Shown in pieces: positions 11,779 to 26,600 of a stretch of DNA of 64,000 bases (positions are counted from its first letter, which is position 1; every line of letters begins with the position of its first letter). Made by a program: the position numbers and the translations under genes. The notes under the pieces were generated by a model. It was not told the DNA's origin. It saw only the letters and a program-made list of their open reading frames with translations, and did no database searches. The DNA comes from Strix aluco (Eukaryota; Chordata; Aves; Strigiformes; Strigidae): positions 4,464,001-4,528,000 of the forward strand of contig NC_133942.1 in NCBI RefSeq assembly GCF_031877795.1, given 5' to 3'.

Positions 11779-13381
11779 TGCAATTGCAATTCAAATTTAC
11801 TTCTTCAAAAGGGATGATAACCTTGGACGTGGAAAAAAACTCCATCAGCACTCCAAGATTATCCATATACAAAAAAAGGTCTTTTGGATAAATCTCAGAG
11901 GAGTTTATTTGGACTGAAGCACCTAAGCAAGATTCCAGTGCAGTGAGACAACCTAAATTAGAACAGAAGCAGAGCAGAGACACACTTGCAGAGGCTCAGC
12001 AGCAACAGAAGTCCCTGCAGGACCTGGCACGATGGGGTGCCAAGGCACAACCGAAATGCAACCCCTGTGGGCACCAAACCACCCGTCTCCTGTGACAAGC
12101 ATGCAACGGCAGTAGCATCCCAACTACACATTCTACCGCTCTGGTGGATTCTGTCCTCTCCCTTAAAATTTTCCATTTGGTCCCAATTCTGTAATCAAGA
12201 ATTCTTCTCCCTTGCTAAATCCATTTCATCTTGCTCAGAGTTCAAAGCAAATGTGGGTGAACCTGAAAATCTGGTGTCCCTTCACTTCCTGCAAACCCAA
12301 ATGATTTTGTAGATAAACCTTCTTGAAATCCCAGGTCCAAGTTGGATTCATAAACTGGTTTTTGTCTGTTATTGTCATGAGTCATAATAAAAGGAGGAAC
12401 CAAACTTGACCAGTGTTAACCACCATGCCTCTGGTAGCGGGAAGTATTTCTGCAAGGAGAGGTGATCCCATACTGTCATGCCTGTATAGCCAGAGATGTC
12501 TACTCAGCCTTTGAGAAGGATTCCCAGAATATAAAGGAATAAGTTGCAAATACACAGCTCAAACTATGTAAATCATTCCCAAAGATGTATAGCTGCCCAC
12601 ACTAAGTGTAACCTAAAATAGGTTGCAAACATTTTCTAAGCTGTTCCTAAGCTCACCAGCTTCTCCTGTGGCTTGAAAAACTGAGAAAAGTCTTATCAGG
12701 CTCTTTTATCCTGATTTTTCATTTTTATTCAGCACTTGAAGCAAGCCTATCAGCTTCCTGTCTAGTCACTTCTATACTAGAGGATGAGACTTGCATTTCA
12801 GCTTGTCACCTGGAAGCTTCTTGCTGGACAATGGAGGTGATCTTCTCTTTCAGAAATGGGCTCTGTTTACCCACACTTTGATCTGACATTTCTTGCTATT
12901 TAAGAAACCCATGGACACATAAAGCACTTCAGTAGATAATTCCTCCCAGAGCCTTGAATTACCCCATGCCTTGAGGTTTTAATATTCCCCTGTGGTCCAA
13001 CAACCACTCAATGGTTCCTCTCCTGGCAGCTGGAAGATGGGCAAGGATGCTGCTACTCGTTCAGACCTTTTAGATGACCTTTTAGCTGAGACACAATGAA
13101 AATGGGAAGAAAAAAAACAAAACAAAAAATTACAGGAAATGCTGTTGCAAAATTAATTACTCCTAGAAGCCATTGCAAACAGTTCTGATGCACACGGAAC
13201 TGAATTAGGATGTGAATAACACCACGATCACGTACTCTTCCCTGAAAGGTCAAAGCACCTTCTGTGCAGGGAATGAATCAGCGTCCGAGGAATTAATCAG
13301 GGCTATGCAGTGAAAAAAGCTCTTGTCTGCAGGAATTCTGCCTTGCTGGCTGGAGGTGCTACTGTAGGCACGGACGAGGGG

Positions 13382-13428
13382 AAAAAAAAAAAAAAGAAAA
13401 TTTTTTTTTTTAAAAAAAAAAAAAAAAA
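13382..13428. repeat. A-run / T-run / A-run block
   Basis: A14-G-A4, then T11, then A17 form a self-complementary low-complexity block. The T-run can pair with either flanking A-run. It has no gene character. Confidence 0.85.
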
Positions 13429-15264
13429 GAAGTACTACAGTAAGGTGAGGTCTTCTCATTGAGCCAGCTGAATGGAAGAAGTGACTTCCATCTTCACTTC
13501 CATCACAGCACTTCTGTGTGATGCCGAGAGACCCCAAAAAATGGTGCAAACAAAATCTTGCCCTGGAATGTTCCTCTTTCTTGAGCTCCCAGTTTGAGTC
13601 ACTACATCTTGATTTCTGGAAGCGCTACCATGCTCCCAAGATGTGCATCCTACAGATAAAGAGTGGCAGTGGGGTTAAACTATTAAAATAATCAGCTTTT
13701 TTCATGGTACTCACTGAACAGTCAGCGCTTGGAAGTTAATTCTCTCTGTGTACTGGAGCTTCACTGATGAAATGACGTCGGAGTAAGCAAGGATGCAAGA
13801 AATGCTGCGTACTTAGCAAAAACACAGCATCATTAAAAGCTTCGTTCTGATAGATAAGGACTGATAACGAAGACTGTATCAGCCACCGTGCCCTCTAGCT
13901 GCTCCCCTGGCTTTTTTTGCCAGAAACAAAAAAAATAATATAAAAAAATACAATTTAAAAAAAAAAAATCAAAGGAAATTGCTGAATCATCTGTCAGGCT
14001 GCAAGGGTGGCACTTGTGTACCTTAAACCTGCTGTTCTCATTTTCCCTATGTGGCTAACAAGAACTGTAAGCTGAGTGGCAAGGACTAACAAAACCCCAG
14101 AAACTAAGGAAGTGTTTTGTGTGTCCCAAGTGTTTGGAGACTTTCGGGGGGACGAATCATTGCTATAGGTTGTTTTGCTTCTTCTAATGACTAATTAAGT
14201 AGCCACTGGCCAGAGGCACGACAACCCTGTTGCAAATACAAGATAATGTCATTTATAAAAGTGGCAAAATTACATTTACAGCACCTTCAAGTTTTGCCAG
14301 ATTAACTCCTGGCTCGAATATCAATGTCTGACAGAGCATCCCTCACCAATACAGCAGTTCTGTTCATGTGAACAGCCAAAATCTGATTACCCAGCTTTGC
14401 TGGTTGGATTTGCTCCTTACAGGTTTATTCAGAGCAGTTCAGCCTCTGGAAACCCAACTGGAAACAAATCTGGAGTTGATATCCTGAAAGCATAGATCAC
14501 TGTCAAATACCACATTAATACAAGTGCAGAGAAGAGCCAGCTCGCAGGGAGATGGCTGTGTAAACCGTAAATGGACATAAGATCTTCCTGTTATCTGAAG
14601 AAGCACATGCCTAGCTATTTATAATTTTGTTTGCAGCCAAAAATTTCACATATAGAGCCTGAAAAAGCCCAGTGTTTACAATAAAAATCTTCTTGAACCT
14701 GTTAAAAATGAAGATTATTAACTGCTAGAGCAGAGAGACACTGCCAAGGACTCCAGAAGTTCACACTGAGGAGCATCCCACCAGCCCCAAAATAGATGCA
14801 GAAAATACCTTTTTCAGAGCCCAGGAATTACACCAGTGTTAAGGACAAGACGCTTCTATCCTAGAAGAGCTCAAGAGCTTCAGAGAACAAAACCCGGGGC
14901 AATGTGGGCATCCATCCACTCCTAATCCAGCCCTGAAGGCACTGGCAGTAGGAGAAACCTGACTACAACTGTGAGGAAAAGGATGCACGTTGAAGGATGC
15001 AGCGCGGCACTCCAGTACCACTTACAGCTTCAACAAGCATCACGCCTGAAATAACAGCTGAACAAAAAGATACTTGCCTTTCCAGAAACACTAAGTATTA
15101 CACAAATACATTGCACTAGCACCTAAAGGCCGCTGTATCGCTGCATTAGAAAATTTCTAAAGATAAGGGAAATAAATGGCAACTTATTAAAAAAAATTGC
15201 ATTTTTATGTGCTATCATCAAGAAATAATCTCACATTTCAATTTTATCGTAATGTGAGAGTATT

Positions 15265-15340
15265 TTTAATATTAATATATATCAATTGATATCTATTGAT
15301 ATACTGATATGTATCAATATATAAGTATATTGATTCTTTT
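15265..15340. repeat. AT-rich palindromic cluster
   Basis: Repeated variants of atcaattgat, tattgata and tatcaatat form overlapping inverted repeats over about 75 bp. This is probably a decayed AT microsatellite. Confidence 0.6.
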
Positions 15341-18300
15341 GAAAGGGTCTTGTTTGGTTAGAGAACCATGCCATTCAGCAGATCCTCAGTCTGGAGGTCT
15401 CCTTCCTCAGGAAAGTCAACCCACTTCCAGCACAAGCCGAGACAAGCCAATGCTTCTTAGCCTTGCTTATCATGGAGCCCCCACACCCATCAAAACAAAC
15501 ATTAACCCACTTTGGAAGTGAGAATACCTGTGCTGTATTTCCCTAAAAAAACCCCAAATTAGGGACAGTTTGCATAACTGAATGTCACCACATTATTTTT
15601 GAATACTGAGTCAAAAAATATCTTCATAATTTCAGATGTTTTCCTGTAGTCTTAAGAGATTCAAAGTTATGTGGAAGAAGTGAACACAGCTTAGGTGCAA
15701 AGTCAAATTTAAGTGCAATAGTGCTAGAAGAAGATATAATAATGTTGTTACTGATGTTCTCTCTTTCCTCATTTTATGGAGGATTATGGACGGCAACCGA
15801 TAGTGAGAAAGGCATGATTTTAAAGCTGTTTCACAGAAAACTCTTTTTGGCAAAGAATCTGCTTCAAATAAAATTTTCTAGTATTCCCAACACAATTTTA
15901 TTACATTTTACAAAAATTATTACCCGTCTGCTCCCGACGATCAATCAACACAAAAAGCTGAGCTTTCTCTTCTGCCAAAAAGACATTTCCAACTTTCCTA
16001 CTAATAGGATATATATTCCTCAAGATTAAAATGAACAATAAAAAGCAACTCAGGCTGGTCAGAAGCCAAATACCATTTTTCAAACATTTTAGGTAAAGCA
16101 TACCTTTTAATGAACAAGAGTTTAAACAGATAATTCTCCAACTTTTCTGCTCTGTCTCGTATTCTTTAAGCAACACTACGATTCAGCTATTCTCAAGCAT
16201 CTGAATATGAATAAAATTATTATCGGAAGTCCCTATTGTTATAGTACCACATGCACCTACCCCTGCAGATGCTGGCACCTGCCAGATGTGGTTTCTTCTG
16301 CTAGAAGTCTTATTTCTGAAACACAAATCACCAAGGCTTCCACACAAGCTCATCCTCGTTCTTTTAAAACCCTCCTTAAATGAAGGCGACCCTCAGCTAA
16401 CTGCAAAACGCGTGTGAGCTTTGTCCTCCGGTTTGCCACTTCTGCTTGCACCTCCTTCCCGTTTTCCATCTGCAGATGAAATCATTTCCCCAAAGAGAAT
16501 CATCTTTTCTGCAATAAATGAAAGTCAGCCCTCAACAGCAATAACTGCAGCCTTGTCAGGGAAAAAAAAAAAAAAAAAAGCAGCTGCTCATGACTAGATT
16601 TAGGTTCATACTAAGTAAGAGGTGATGCCATGTGTTACCCGTCTCCTCTAAATTCAGCATCTGAAACAGCTTAATGTGTCACTTAACCTATATATTTTAG
16701 AAATTTGATCTGTATAGGCAGACCGTACAGGTAGCTTCCACTCCTCTAAACTGAGCACTTAAAAATCCTACAAAAGTAGTGTTTCTTTTCAGTGCAGAAC
16801 TACACAAAAGCTTGTAGCACTGACCTGAAAGCATCCTTCTGCTCCCCAGTCCACGCAGCTGCCAGGTACTCGATCCCATTATCCACAGACTGCAAGGCAA
16901 TGCATACCTGCTACCAACCTATACATTTTCTGTATAGCCTAGCTAGCACAAAGAACAGATCTTAAAGCATTCAGAAATGTGCCAAAGGAAAAAGAATATT
17001 AAAACTGTACTGCCAGATCTGCTTAGGTACCTTACAAAGAAAAAAAAAAATCCCAAAGCTCAAACACACACCAAACAGGATGAGTCATATTTTAAACAAG
17101 ACTTCCAACAACTAGTTTATGGAAAAAAAAAAAAAAAAGGTCTTTTTCTTCTAAAGGCCATGTTTATAAAAAATATTCATCCCACATATTATGATAATTT
17201 ACAAGCAAGGGCACAAATAGGATGATGCACTTAAACTAACCACAAAACAATATATTCAATCTCAAAATTAAGCTGTCAGGTAAGTGCCACAACACAAGAG
17301 TGGCTTTTAAACTCAAAGGAGAGTGTTCTGAATGAGTCAGGACATGAAACCAAAACCGAAAGCCTTCTTACAATCCAAGAAGTACTGAAAAACCCCTTGA
17401 ATTATAGATAACAGCTTCACTAAAAATAGTTATTGTCAGCTACCTGAAAACACAAGTTTTGCAGTTCTTTGAAAACATCAATATCGAAAAGAGAAGAAAA
17501 AAAAAAAGGGGGGGGAAGCTATTCAAGTATTTAATAATGCATGTCATCAAAATATTTCAAGGCTGATATTTCACTAATTAATATTGATATTCTAAAACTG
17601 AAGGGACAGCTTGTCTGAAATACCACCAGTATTATATTCCAGTATATATTATACTTTCCAGCACTGTTAGCACAGTTAGTACTTTTAGCATGCGTTTCCA
17701 CACTGCAGCTTGTCTTTTTGTCCACTTAGCCCTAACAGGCACAAAGGTTCCTATGCAAATCTTATTTTTTCCCAAGATTTTATCTTGTTTCTGAATTCTG
17801 TAGTTGCAGCTCTCACAAGGACACAGAGCTACAATCAGCGGCTACTTTAATTGTTCGTGATATACTTGAAATAAGCTGTGGATTTCATGTGAAGGACTAA
17901 GAAAACTAAATGCTATCCTGGCATCACTCTCAACATTTTAAATAGGGAAGCCAAGAACTGGATGGACTATGAAGATGAGGTTATTTTGGGGAATTAGAGA
18001 TCCTTTTAATAAACAGAGGTGCAGTATGGCAATGTGGAAAAAGTTTCCACCTCCGCTGCTCGTTTAGGAGCAAACATACAGGAGGAAGTCAAGCTGCATT
18101 TTGAAAAATGGATCTCAGACACTAATTAATTAACTAACGAGGTTGCTATCCTCTGCAAGATGGGAGGTACTGTTACCAAGACCCGCTTTATATTTGTTCA
18201 GTTACGAGCCTTGGAATATCATAGGAAAGACCGCTTTATTTTTTAAAAAAATAGCAACAAACTGAGAAAATTCCTACATGTGGATGGTGATTGTTTTCAC

Positions 18301-19418
18301 AGACAAAGTACTATGGATGGCCAGTGAGAGATCAGTGCTAGCATCCAAACCCAACATATATACAAGACAAACACTCGACCAAGAGAGGACTAGACCTTTC
18401 AACGGGTCTATGGGAACTACAAGACCTGGTTGAGCTAAATTCAACTTCTCCTTAAGGTTAACCAGTTTTTCTTGATGGAGCAGATATACTGACTGAAATC
18501 TACAGAAATTCAGCAATGTTCAGTGACCGGTACCAGGGAATCGATGCATCCATTAGGGATGCTATAATTCACCTTTTTGAAATGAAACAAGCAGTAAATG
18601 ATCAAGGATCTACAGCAGACGCAGTGACACAGCACACTGCCATAATAAACTTGTATTTTAGGGTGCCTCTGATATCCTCTGGGTTATTTAAAGCTCGTTT
18701 ATGAGGGTTCATACACCTTTCACTAATTGTACATCACCGATAAGGATTAGGAAAAAAGCATCCTGATTTCCAAACCTGCCAAGCAGGTAACTCTGTAGGG
18801 CCACCCAACATGAAGCAGGACAAGCAGCACCTACAGACAAGGATTAAGATGGCACTGGGGACAAAGATATTCATGGACTTTGCATTTCATTTGAATCTTT
18901 CCAACTTTGGGCAAAAGCTAGAAGACCACAGCAGCTTGGATCATAATTCAATTCTTGAACTCGGGTAGAAGCTTCCACCTTAACTGGCCAAGCTAGAGCT
19001 CAACACAAAATAGGGTAGCAGAGGAATGTAGCTGTTGAGGAAATAAAATTCAAAAGCACATTCTGGAAAACAACTTTTTTTAAAAAAAAAAAATCATTAT
19101 ATTAGTCTAATAAGGTAAGAATTAAGCCAATCAAGGTAACAGCCTGAATCTCATTATATTGTCTGAGAAAAACCATCTCCTCTGGAGGTTGGAGATCTGG
19201 TCTCTTTGGAGATCAAGCAGCAAAAATAGAAATATTCACAAGACTGGCAGTGGAATGATTTAATGATTTCAGTGCTTCAGTGGGCACAAATTAAAACTGA
19301 GCATATTCAAACTAACACAATGTATTTGTTTTTTTCTCTTCTGTTCAGAGTGTCTTGTACTTCCATGTGTCCTCCCTTGCCTTTAGAAGGACTATTTTTC
19401 CAACCAGAATAAAAAGGC

Positions 19419-19438
19419 GGGGGGGGGGGGGGGGGGGG
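19419..19438 (+). repeat. Poly-G tract (20 G)
   Basis: An uninterrupted run of G lies in MYO9A intron 1. Its length is likely to be imprecise in an assembly. Confidence 0.9.
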
Positions 19439-22400
19439 AGCTTCCCACTTTTTTCCATTGGCAGGAATGATTTTTCATTAGGATAGAGCACTGCTATGAA
19501 AAAGAAATTCTGACCTGGTCCATCCTCAAAAAGTAAAGATTAAAACAAATGGTTCTTAAGCACACAGCTCAAGCAGTCTGCACTGATAGAGGTCAAGCAT
19601 CCTCAGATGGTGTAAGAAATTAGATGACAGAGATTGAAGCAGCAAAGTACTAAACATCTCAAAGATAATTCCACATCCCAAGTAGAAACATCAGGTGGAG
19701 AAAGAGAAGCTCTTTTAAGCCAGGTCTGCAAAACAGCTTCTTCGACATCTGTTTGTGCATTTACTGCAGGGCAGCTCACAAAGCAGCTCTGGTGACGGCA
19801 TTTGCCCTAATTGCAGTCAGCAGATAATCACACTTATCCTGAAATGGGGTGCCAAATGCAGTAGGAGAAAAATCTCTCATCCACCTTGTATATTCATTTC
19901 CTTTGATACCTGCCATAAATCTGAAGCCTCCCCTAATATATTTTGGGTTTGAACATTTCTAAGGTGATTCTTCTAATTATTCAAGGATTATTAGCTCCAG
20001 TTGCAGGGTTATCCCCAGAGAAAGTCATCGGGCCCTCTCACCTTTTACTTTCTACCACGTGCCAATCTGTCTCTCCCAGTTTTTCTTTTCCATGTTCAAG
20101 GGGAAGCAAAGGCACCTCTTCCACACAAAACATTCAGTGATGTCTGTATCTCGATATGGAAAAGCATTAATTCCACCTGACACGGGAGATGAAATACAGA
20201 CATCCCTCCAAAAACTGCAGTACAGATGGGTTTTAAGCCTTTTCCTTTGTAAAGGGTATTAGCAGTATATTTTAGGTAATTTCTTTGCTAGTGTAAAAAT
20301 GCCATCAGTAACAGAAAAAGAAAATTCTGCGTTTAACAAAACTGCAGTGAAGAACTGATTGTAAAGATAAGGATTAAGTTTCTTGAAGATTTTTTTAGCT
20401 ATTATTATGACTTTTAAATTAGAGAGCAGCCAAATAGCTTCCACAAGATTGAAACGATTTCTAGATCCTGTTTTCTATCTCCAAATGTCCTAGGAGAAGG
20501 GCTTGTTACAGCCAGCAAGGTTGTAATAACATTCACCTGTTTGTATAGAGGACCTTTCATTTGATTCGACCCCTATAAACAAATTATTTCCACAAGCAGA
20601 CCACAGTATCCAAAATGCTGCCCCAACTCTTAATATTATATCAGGTAAGCTGAACATCAATGTATAGTGATGAGAAACATGAGCACACAGTAGGCTTTAC
20701 TAAGACCATGAGCCCATTCAAAACCAAACAAGGACCACTGTGCATCTCTCCATCCCAGCATACCTCCCCAAGCTCGCAGCCTGGAATGGACACAGAGCAG
20801 GACCTGTATTTAAAACAACACACACCACCAGCCTGGCATCCCTGTCCTTGGAAGGGGACAGGACACGGCCAAGGTCAGCTGTGTGTTATCTGAAGAAACT
20901 GAAATGCAATGCTGAGTACAGTTGAACAGGCTCAGATAACACAGCTGGTTTCATTTCTACCTTTTATTTACATGAAGGACAGCGGAGATGGGAACTACAG
21001 GAACTCCACAATATCCAGATCTAAATAGTTTTCCACGAGCACATCATCACCTAGAAAATATATGGCATTTTCCCTGATAGTAGAACCTGATTTAAAAGAA
21101 CCAAATACCAGTCATAAAAAAGAAACCATACTTTTGCTACTTTAAAATATGATGTAAGATCACAAACCTCTCCCTAAAGTCACCAGACCTCAATGAAAAA
21201 ACACCCAGGATCCTATGTAAAAAAATTACACCGTTTACTTTTCTCAAGTTACTAAATTTTTTATTCATATTCAGTAACATTGCAAATATTTCAGCTGAAA
21301 CATTCTCAGTCTTGTGCATTCATCTTGTCTATCTTTTCCATACTCAAAGGATTTCAAAATGCTCATCTGCCCAACTAAACCAACATATATAGCAGTTTCA
21401 CAAGAATTGTTTTCTTTAAAAGCAGAAGTTAGGTGAGGGCGACCATAAACCATTTGAACCGACTGCTTTCAGATTACTACGAATTATTCAGATGGCACAA
21501 GGCCAGCACAACTCTCCACATCAGAAAAAGAGGTTGGGTAAATCCAATAATGAGCATTTAAAAAGACAAGTCAACAAAATTAGTTCGATTTTCTCACTAG
21601 AGGCAAAGCAAGGTCATTATGAAACAGGGAGGGGGAGGATGAAGCGAGGATCCAGCAATAAAATAAAGTAATAATAAAAAAAAAAATCAGATTATTTAAC
21701 CTATTGGTTTTTGCAATTACTTGCACTCCATTTCACCAACAGAATTAGAAATGTTGGGACAGTGGTGCTGGCCACAACAGGCAGCTGCCCGGGGTCATAA
21801 CATACAAGCCATCCTCTCTACCATCGCCCTGCAGCGATAACGGGTCCATCCCGGAGCAGATGCTACCTCTCAGCTCTCATCAGGCACACAAAGACATGGC
21901 GCTTGTCTGATGCACTAAGAGCTCCCAAGATTAGCTGCTGGCACCAACACAGACAGAAGAAGGTGCAGGTGTGTTACTCCTGCAAATTTCAAAATGCACT
22001 AAGCAAAAATTTAAAATGCGCTAAAAAGGAAATTATGAGACGCATTGATCTCCCACAGAAAGGGTTTTGGGACTCATCTTAGTTGATCAGACGAATGTCA
22101 AGTTATTGCTAATCAACGTGCATTGTTCGGAGAGAACCAAAATAGATCTTATTTCTTTACTGTCACTGACGTTTACACACTGTCTGTATTTTATTTTTTT
22201 TGAGAGAGAGATAAGATGATATGAAACGTTGCTCTTTCTGTTCATAACTGTCCTGTTGTCATGCATTCCCCACCTATAAAATGTTGTCCCCGATATACCA
22301 AGTCTGCCTAGACTGCATGTACGGGAATCACAGACCATGATTTGGATCAGAAACCTGAGATTTAGCTGACTTTTCAGGATAGAAAACTTGTTTCCCATCT

Positions 22401-25400
22401 TATCCTACCTTTCCATCCTCAGCCCAAAAGTCACTTTCTACAGAGGAAAGCATTTTAACCAGCTTAGAATTGTTATCCTTATCTATACCTTGGCTGCAGG
22501 CAGAGAGTAACCTAAAGTTTCACAGATATTTAAGGGCATTGATGTTTTTAAGCTGTTAGTATCTGGCATCTGACAGACACATAGGAATCCATTTGTTTAT
22601 TCTTGGCTGTCTTCATTGACTTTACACTTGAGCCTCATGGATTTTCCACTTTTCTTGAGCCTTTCCAATCAAGTCTGTGCTGAAACTCATCATCAATTTG
22701 ACTTAAACAAGCATCCTTAACACTAATCTACAAAGAACTGATCAGGTTTGAATGGATTTTTAAAAGAATGAGGGGTTTTGTTGTTGCCTTTTTTAAAACA
22801 TGTTTCTCTGAAACAGAGGTTTGGGGATTTTATTTTTTTTTTTAAATGAAGAGTAAAACACAAGACCAAGTTATTCTATTCATCCTCATAGTCCATAACT
22901 TGCTGTTTTGGGATTTCCCTCCCCTCATCAAAAGTCACCCGAGGCTTTCAGGTTTTCATGAGGAAGGTACCTCCTGCATCTCCATCTTCCAAACCGCTAC
23001 CACTAAAGGGATTCCCCAATCTAATAATCTAACCTGTTCACATTCCTCTTTGGAAGTCTCCCTTATCCCTGTACCACTTAGATCCCAGCCACAGTCCTGA
23101 AATCAACTGGATAGAGGTTTCAGCTTCAACAACCTAAAATGCAGCAATGGATTTGATAGAATTGTCGCTCCCAGTGATTATATACCAATCTCTTTTTAAT
23201 TGCTCAATTTACTTTCTAACAACAATTATTAGCAGCCATATTTTCATAGCATTTCAAGATTCTTCTCTAAGACCATACATTCATTATTGATAATAAAGGA
23301 CATTAACTTCTACAAAAGCGGTAAAAATAAGTCTGCTATGGGAAAATAAGTGTTCTCTTCATCAAGTTAAAATTTAACTGAGCAAATACCAACTTCTCTA
23401 AGCAATTAAAAAAACATACTGGCATTCTGGTTTGAATTCTATCAGGCTCCGCTCATCATTAAAAAAAAAAATAATCAAATTTTAATTAAAAAAACCAAAC
23501 CCCGAGGAAGCGCGCACAAGGAAGAGGAAATTTCCCAGCCTAAGCTACCAAATAATCCAACTGAATAATTTTTCTTCCAAACTTCAGCGACATCTTTAGT
23601 TTAGGGACAACCTGTTCACCTCTAACACAAACCACTTTAAAGAAACTACTATATTTGTTTAAAGAAAGTTTCAACATATTTAGTACCATCCAGATGCTGT
23701 TAAATTTGTCAACTTCAGGACATTGCTCCAGTGATTTAGGTAAATCAGTGAAGCCTCAGCAGCAGTTCATAATTGCAGATGAGTTTATTCTGCAGGCAGC
23801 CATCATGATTTGTTAGATAGAAAAAAAATCATATCCTTCCCAAAAGAGTTTGGGCTTTCTCAGAGTACATAATTCAGTTTTATCATTTACACTTACAGTT
23901 AGCTATGGCAATCTAAGCAGGAAAGATTCTGCTCTGCCTCGACCCTTTAAATTCACTGCAATACTTACAGCTACTGCGTAAACTCCTACCTTACCCAATA
24001 ATTAATGTTACAGAAATAGCGGTTTAGAAGTTGCTCTTCCAGGAAACATCCTATTAGTGGGCTGGAGAGTTAAATAAGTCTAATAAACACTTGCAGAGCG
24101 ACTGCATGATCTCCTTGTCCTCATGTCCAAGGTGTCATCCTTCCTGGCTCCTCTAAAAGACAGCAGGAGATAGCACCTTCAGAAAACAGAAGCAAACTCA
24201 GAGCTTCTCTGAGAACACGTATGCCTGCCTCTGCTACCTGAAAAACAGAGTACATATTGGCATCATACGGTAAAGTCAAATATAAAAGCATAATTGTCCC
24301 TCCAAAACGCCTTAGAGAACATATGGTATGGAAATGAAACTGCCTTAAATCTATTAACACAGCTATGTGATGAGATCAACAGAAGGGAGCGTGAAAAAAA
24401 AAGTTTAAAAATACATTCAGTGTAGGATCACACAACTGAAGTACATTCATCATCCGGATAATGTAATGACACTAGGAAATGAGCTAAGTAAATCCAAGAT
24501 TGAAGTTTCATTTTCTGAAGTGCATCTGTTTGGCTCGTATCACCCTGAACCTCATCATTTAGCAATGCTGGTTTTCATCTCGGATGCAAAGATGCAAGAA
24601 CATAAATCAAAAAGTCTTCCTTCACAAGCAGCCATGAAAAACACGCTTCTAATTTGTTTTCATAAATAAATACTCTGGTCCTTGCCACAGCCCTCCATGC
24701 AAATATGCAATGGGTGACATCTCGTTTCAGGCTGACCCTTACTAGTTTGCCAGGTTTTGGGTTTTTTGGTGAAAGAGTGTCAATCTTCACTAGGGAAAGT
24801 TAAACCATCTGTTTTTTCACTGAAGCAGATGAGAAGCACTGGATCAAGCCAACTAAATCAAGGGGGACAGCACACTCCTGCAGAGGAGGTAACATCCCCC
24901 ACTATGCTCCTTCCCTGGAATCATCTGGCCATTGCTTTCTGTGATTGGAAATGAGGAAAGCTAAACCTGACTAAAACTGAGTGGCTTACCATGGAGCCAA
25001 TCATGGAGTCAACTGAAAACACTTCTAGGGATGGAAAGTATTTTTTACATTTCGTGCGTCAACAGTACAAGCAACTGGCCAAAACTCTGGCTGAACATGT
25101 CACAGTGGGAATCTGACTTTGGATCAGGCAGGTAGAAAAGGGCTTGAGTCCATCCAAATGAGTCAAGTGGAGGCCCATCACACCAACCACCAGAAAATCT
25201 GTTAGGTTGAGAGACATACAAAGCAACTGATGCAGAGGTCTGGGGAAATTTCCAAAGCAAAGCACGCATTCGTTTGTCGGTCTTCTCCACGCCCAAGGAC
25301 TCTGGTCACCAGTTCAGTTTTAAGATGCATGACACAGGCAGAAGATTATTAGACCAAGACCAACCAGAAGATGTTAGGAAGTTTTAGTCCCATGAGTTCT

Positions 25401-26394
25401 GCTGGCAAATATCCACGGGAGCACAAATGAGAAAACCGAGGAAGACCCAGACAAACAGCAGCTTTCAAAATTAATATATGGATATTTTATGATCCATTCC
25501 AATCAAATTTTGAATTACCTCCACCAAAATTACCTAAGTTGATGACTACTTTCTATATCATGCAACTTGACTTCAACATACTGATCTGGTTACTGATTTT
25601 GTCAAACTACAGACTCTGCTACCTCACGCTCCCATCTCTCACGGTACCCCCTTATCTCCCCAAGGTTTTGTAGGTCCCTTCACCCTACACCACAGCTAGA
25701 GCAAACCAAAGCATCATTATATGCCCACGCAAAGAACAATTAAATCAGATTAATATCAAAGCCACCAAATGGTGGCACTAGGGCATTTAAAATATGAATT
25801 AGGAGAAATATAAAGCAGACAAGGTTAGCTAATGAGTTTACATAGAAATATGATGAAGTGGCAACAGTTTACTGATCTCCCATAACACGATGAAGAACTT
25901 CAAAGATCTTTTTCAGATTCATCTTGAGCTAGCTTGCTATGCTTTGCAAAGTTAACAAGGGGGTTCTCTCCAAGGGGTGTCCTGGTATTATTTTGCAAAG
26001 GATTCCCCCGTAACATAAAGCTGTGACAGGAATTCTGCATAAAGACAGGAAGAAACCTTCTCTGTCTCCAATGCCCGCCATCTCTACCCTAGTGCTACCT
26101 CTCTCATCAGCTGCAGGATCACCGCTGGAAGCAGTTCTCTCCACACTCTCCCCCCAGAAAAGCCAGAAACTCCATGTCACAACCACCAGCACCCTGGGAA
26201 GTTATAAAGATACTTTAGAAATACCTCATTTAACATGATTTTTATCTTCTCTTGTGCCTACGGTTTCCAAGCCTGAACAGAAGTACATAAATAACAGCCA
26301 CCAGCCCCACAACACCAACCAACTTCCGACACTGATACAGTATCTCGCTCAAGCTCTGAGGCTCAGCGCAGCTCAACTTGCTCGTTATGTTCCA

Positions 26395-26600
26395 TGGCAG
26401 AAGATGCTCAACCTCCGGGACCCCTCCGCTCAGGAGTGGGACAGACAAGTGGTCTTATTTGCAAAGGCAACAATCTGCTTCTGGCCCCTGTCGTCATCCT
26501 CCTCCTCCTCACCAGGTCGCTGGACCGCGTAGGCGCCGAGGGAACGGGCTGCACATATTTCAGCCATAGTGCTGGAAGCCCTGAGCTGACGTGGGAACTG
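26395..26600. other. CpG-retaining block in MYO9A intron 1
   Basis: Against an AT-rich background this block keeps many CpG dinucleotides; six fall within about 37 bp near 26515-26550. It has a (TCC)n-like stretch and a ctgacgtggg CRE-like element near 26585. The minus strand offers a donor-like CTG|GTGAGG near 26515. It could be an enhancer, a minor promoter or an unannotated 5' exon; no coding match is recognised. Confidence 0.3.
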
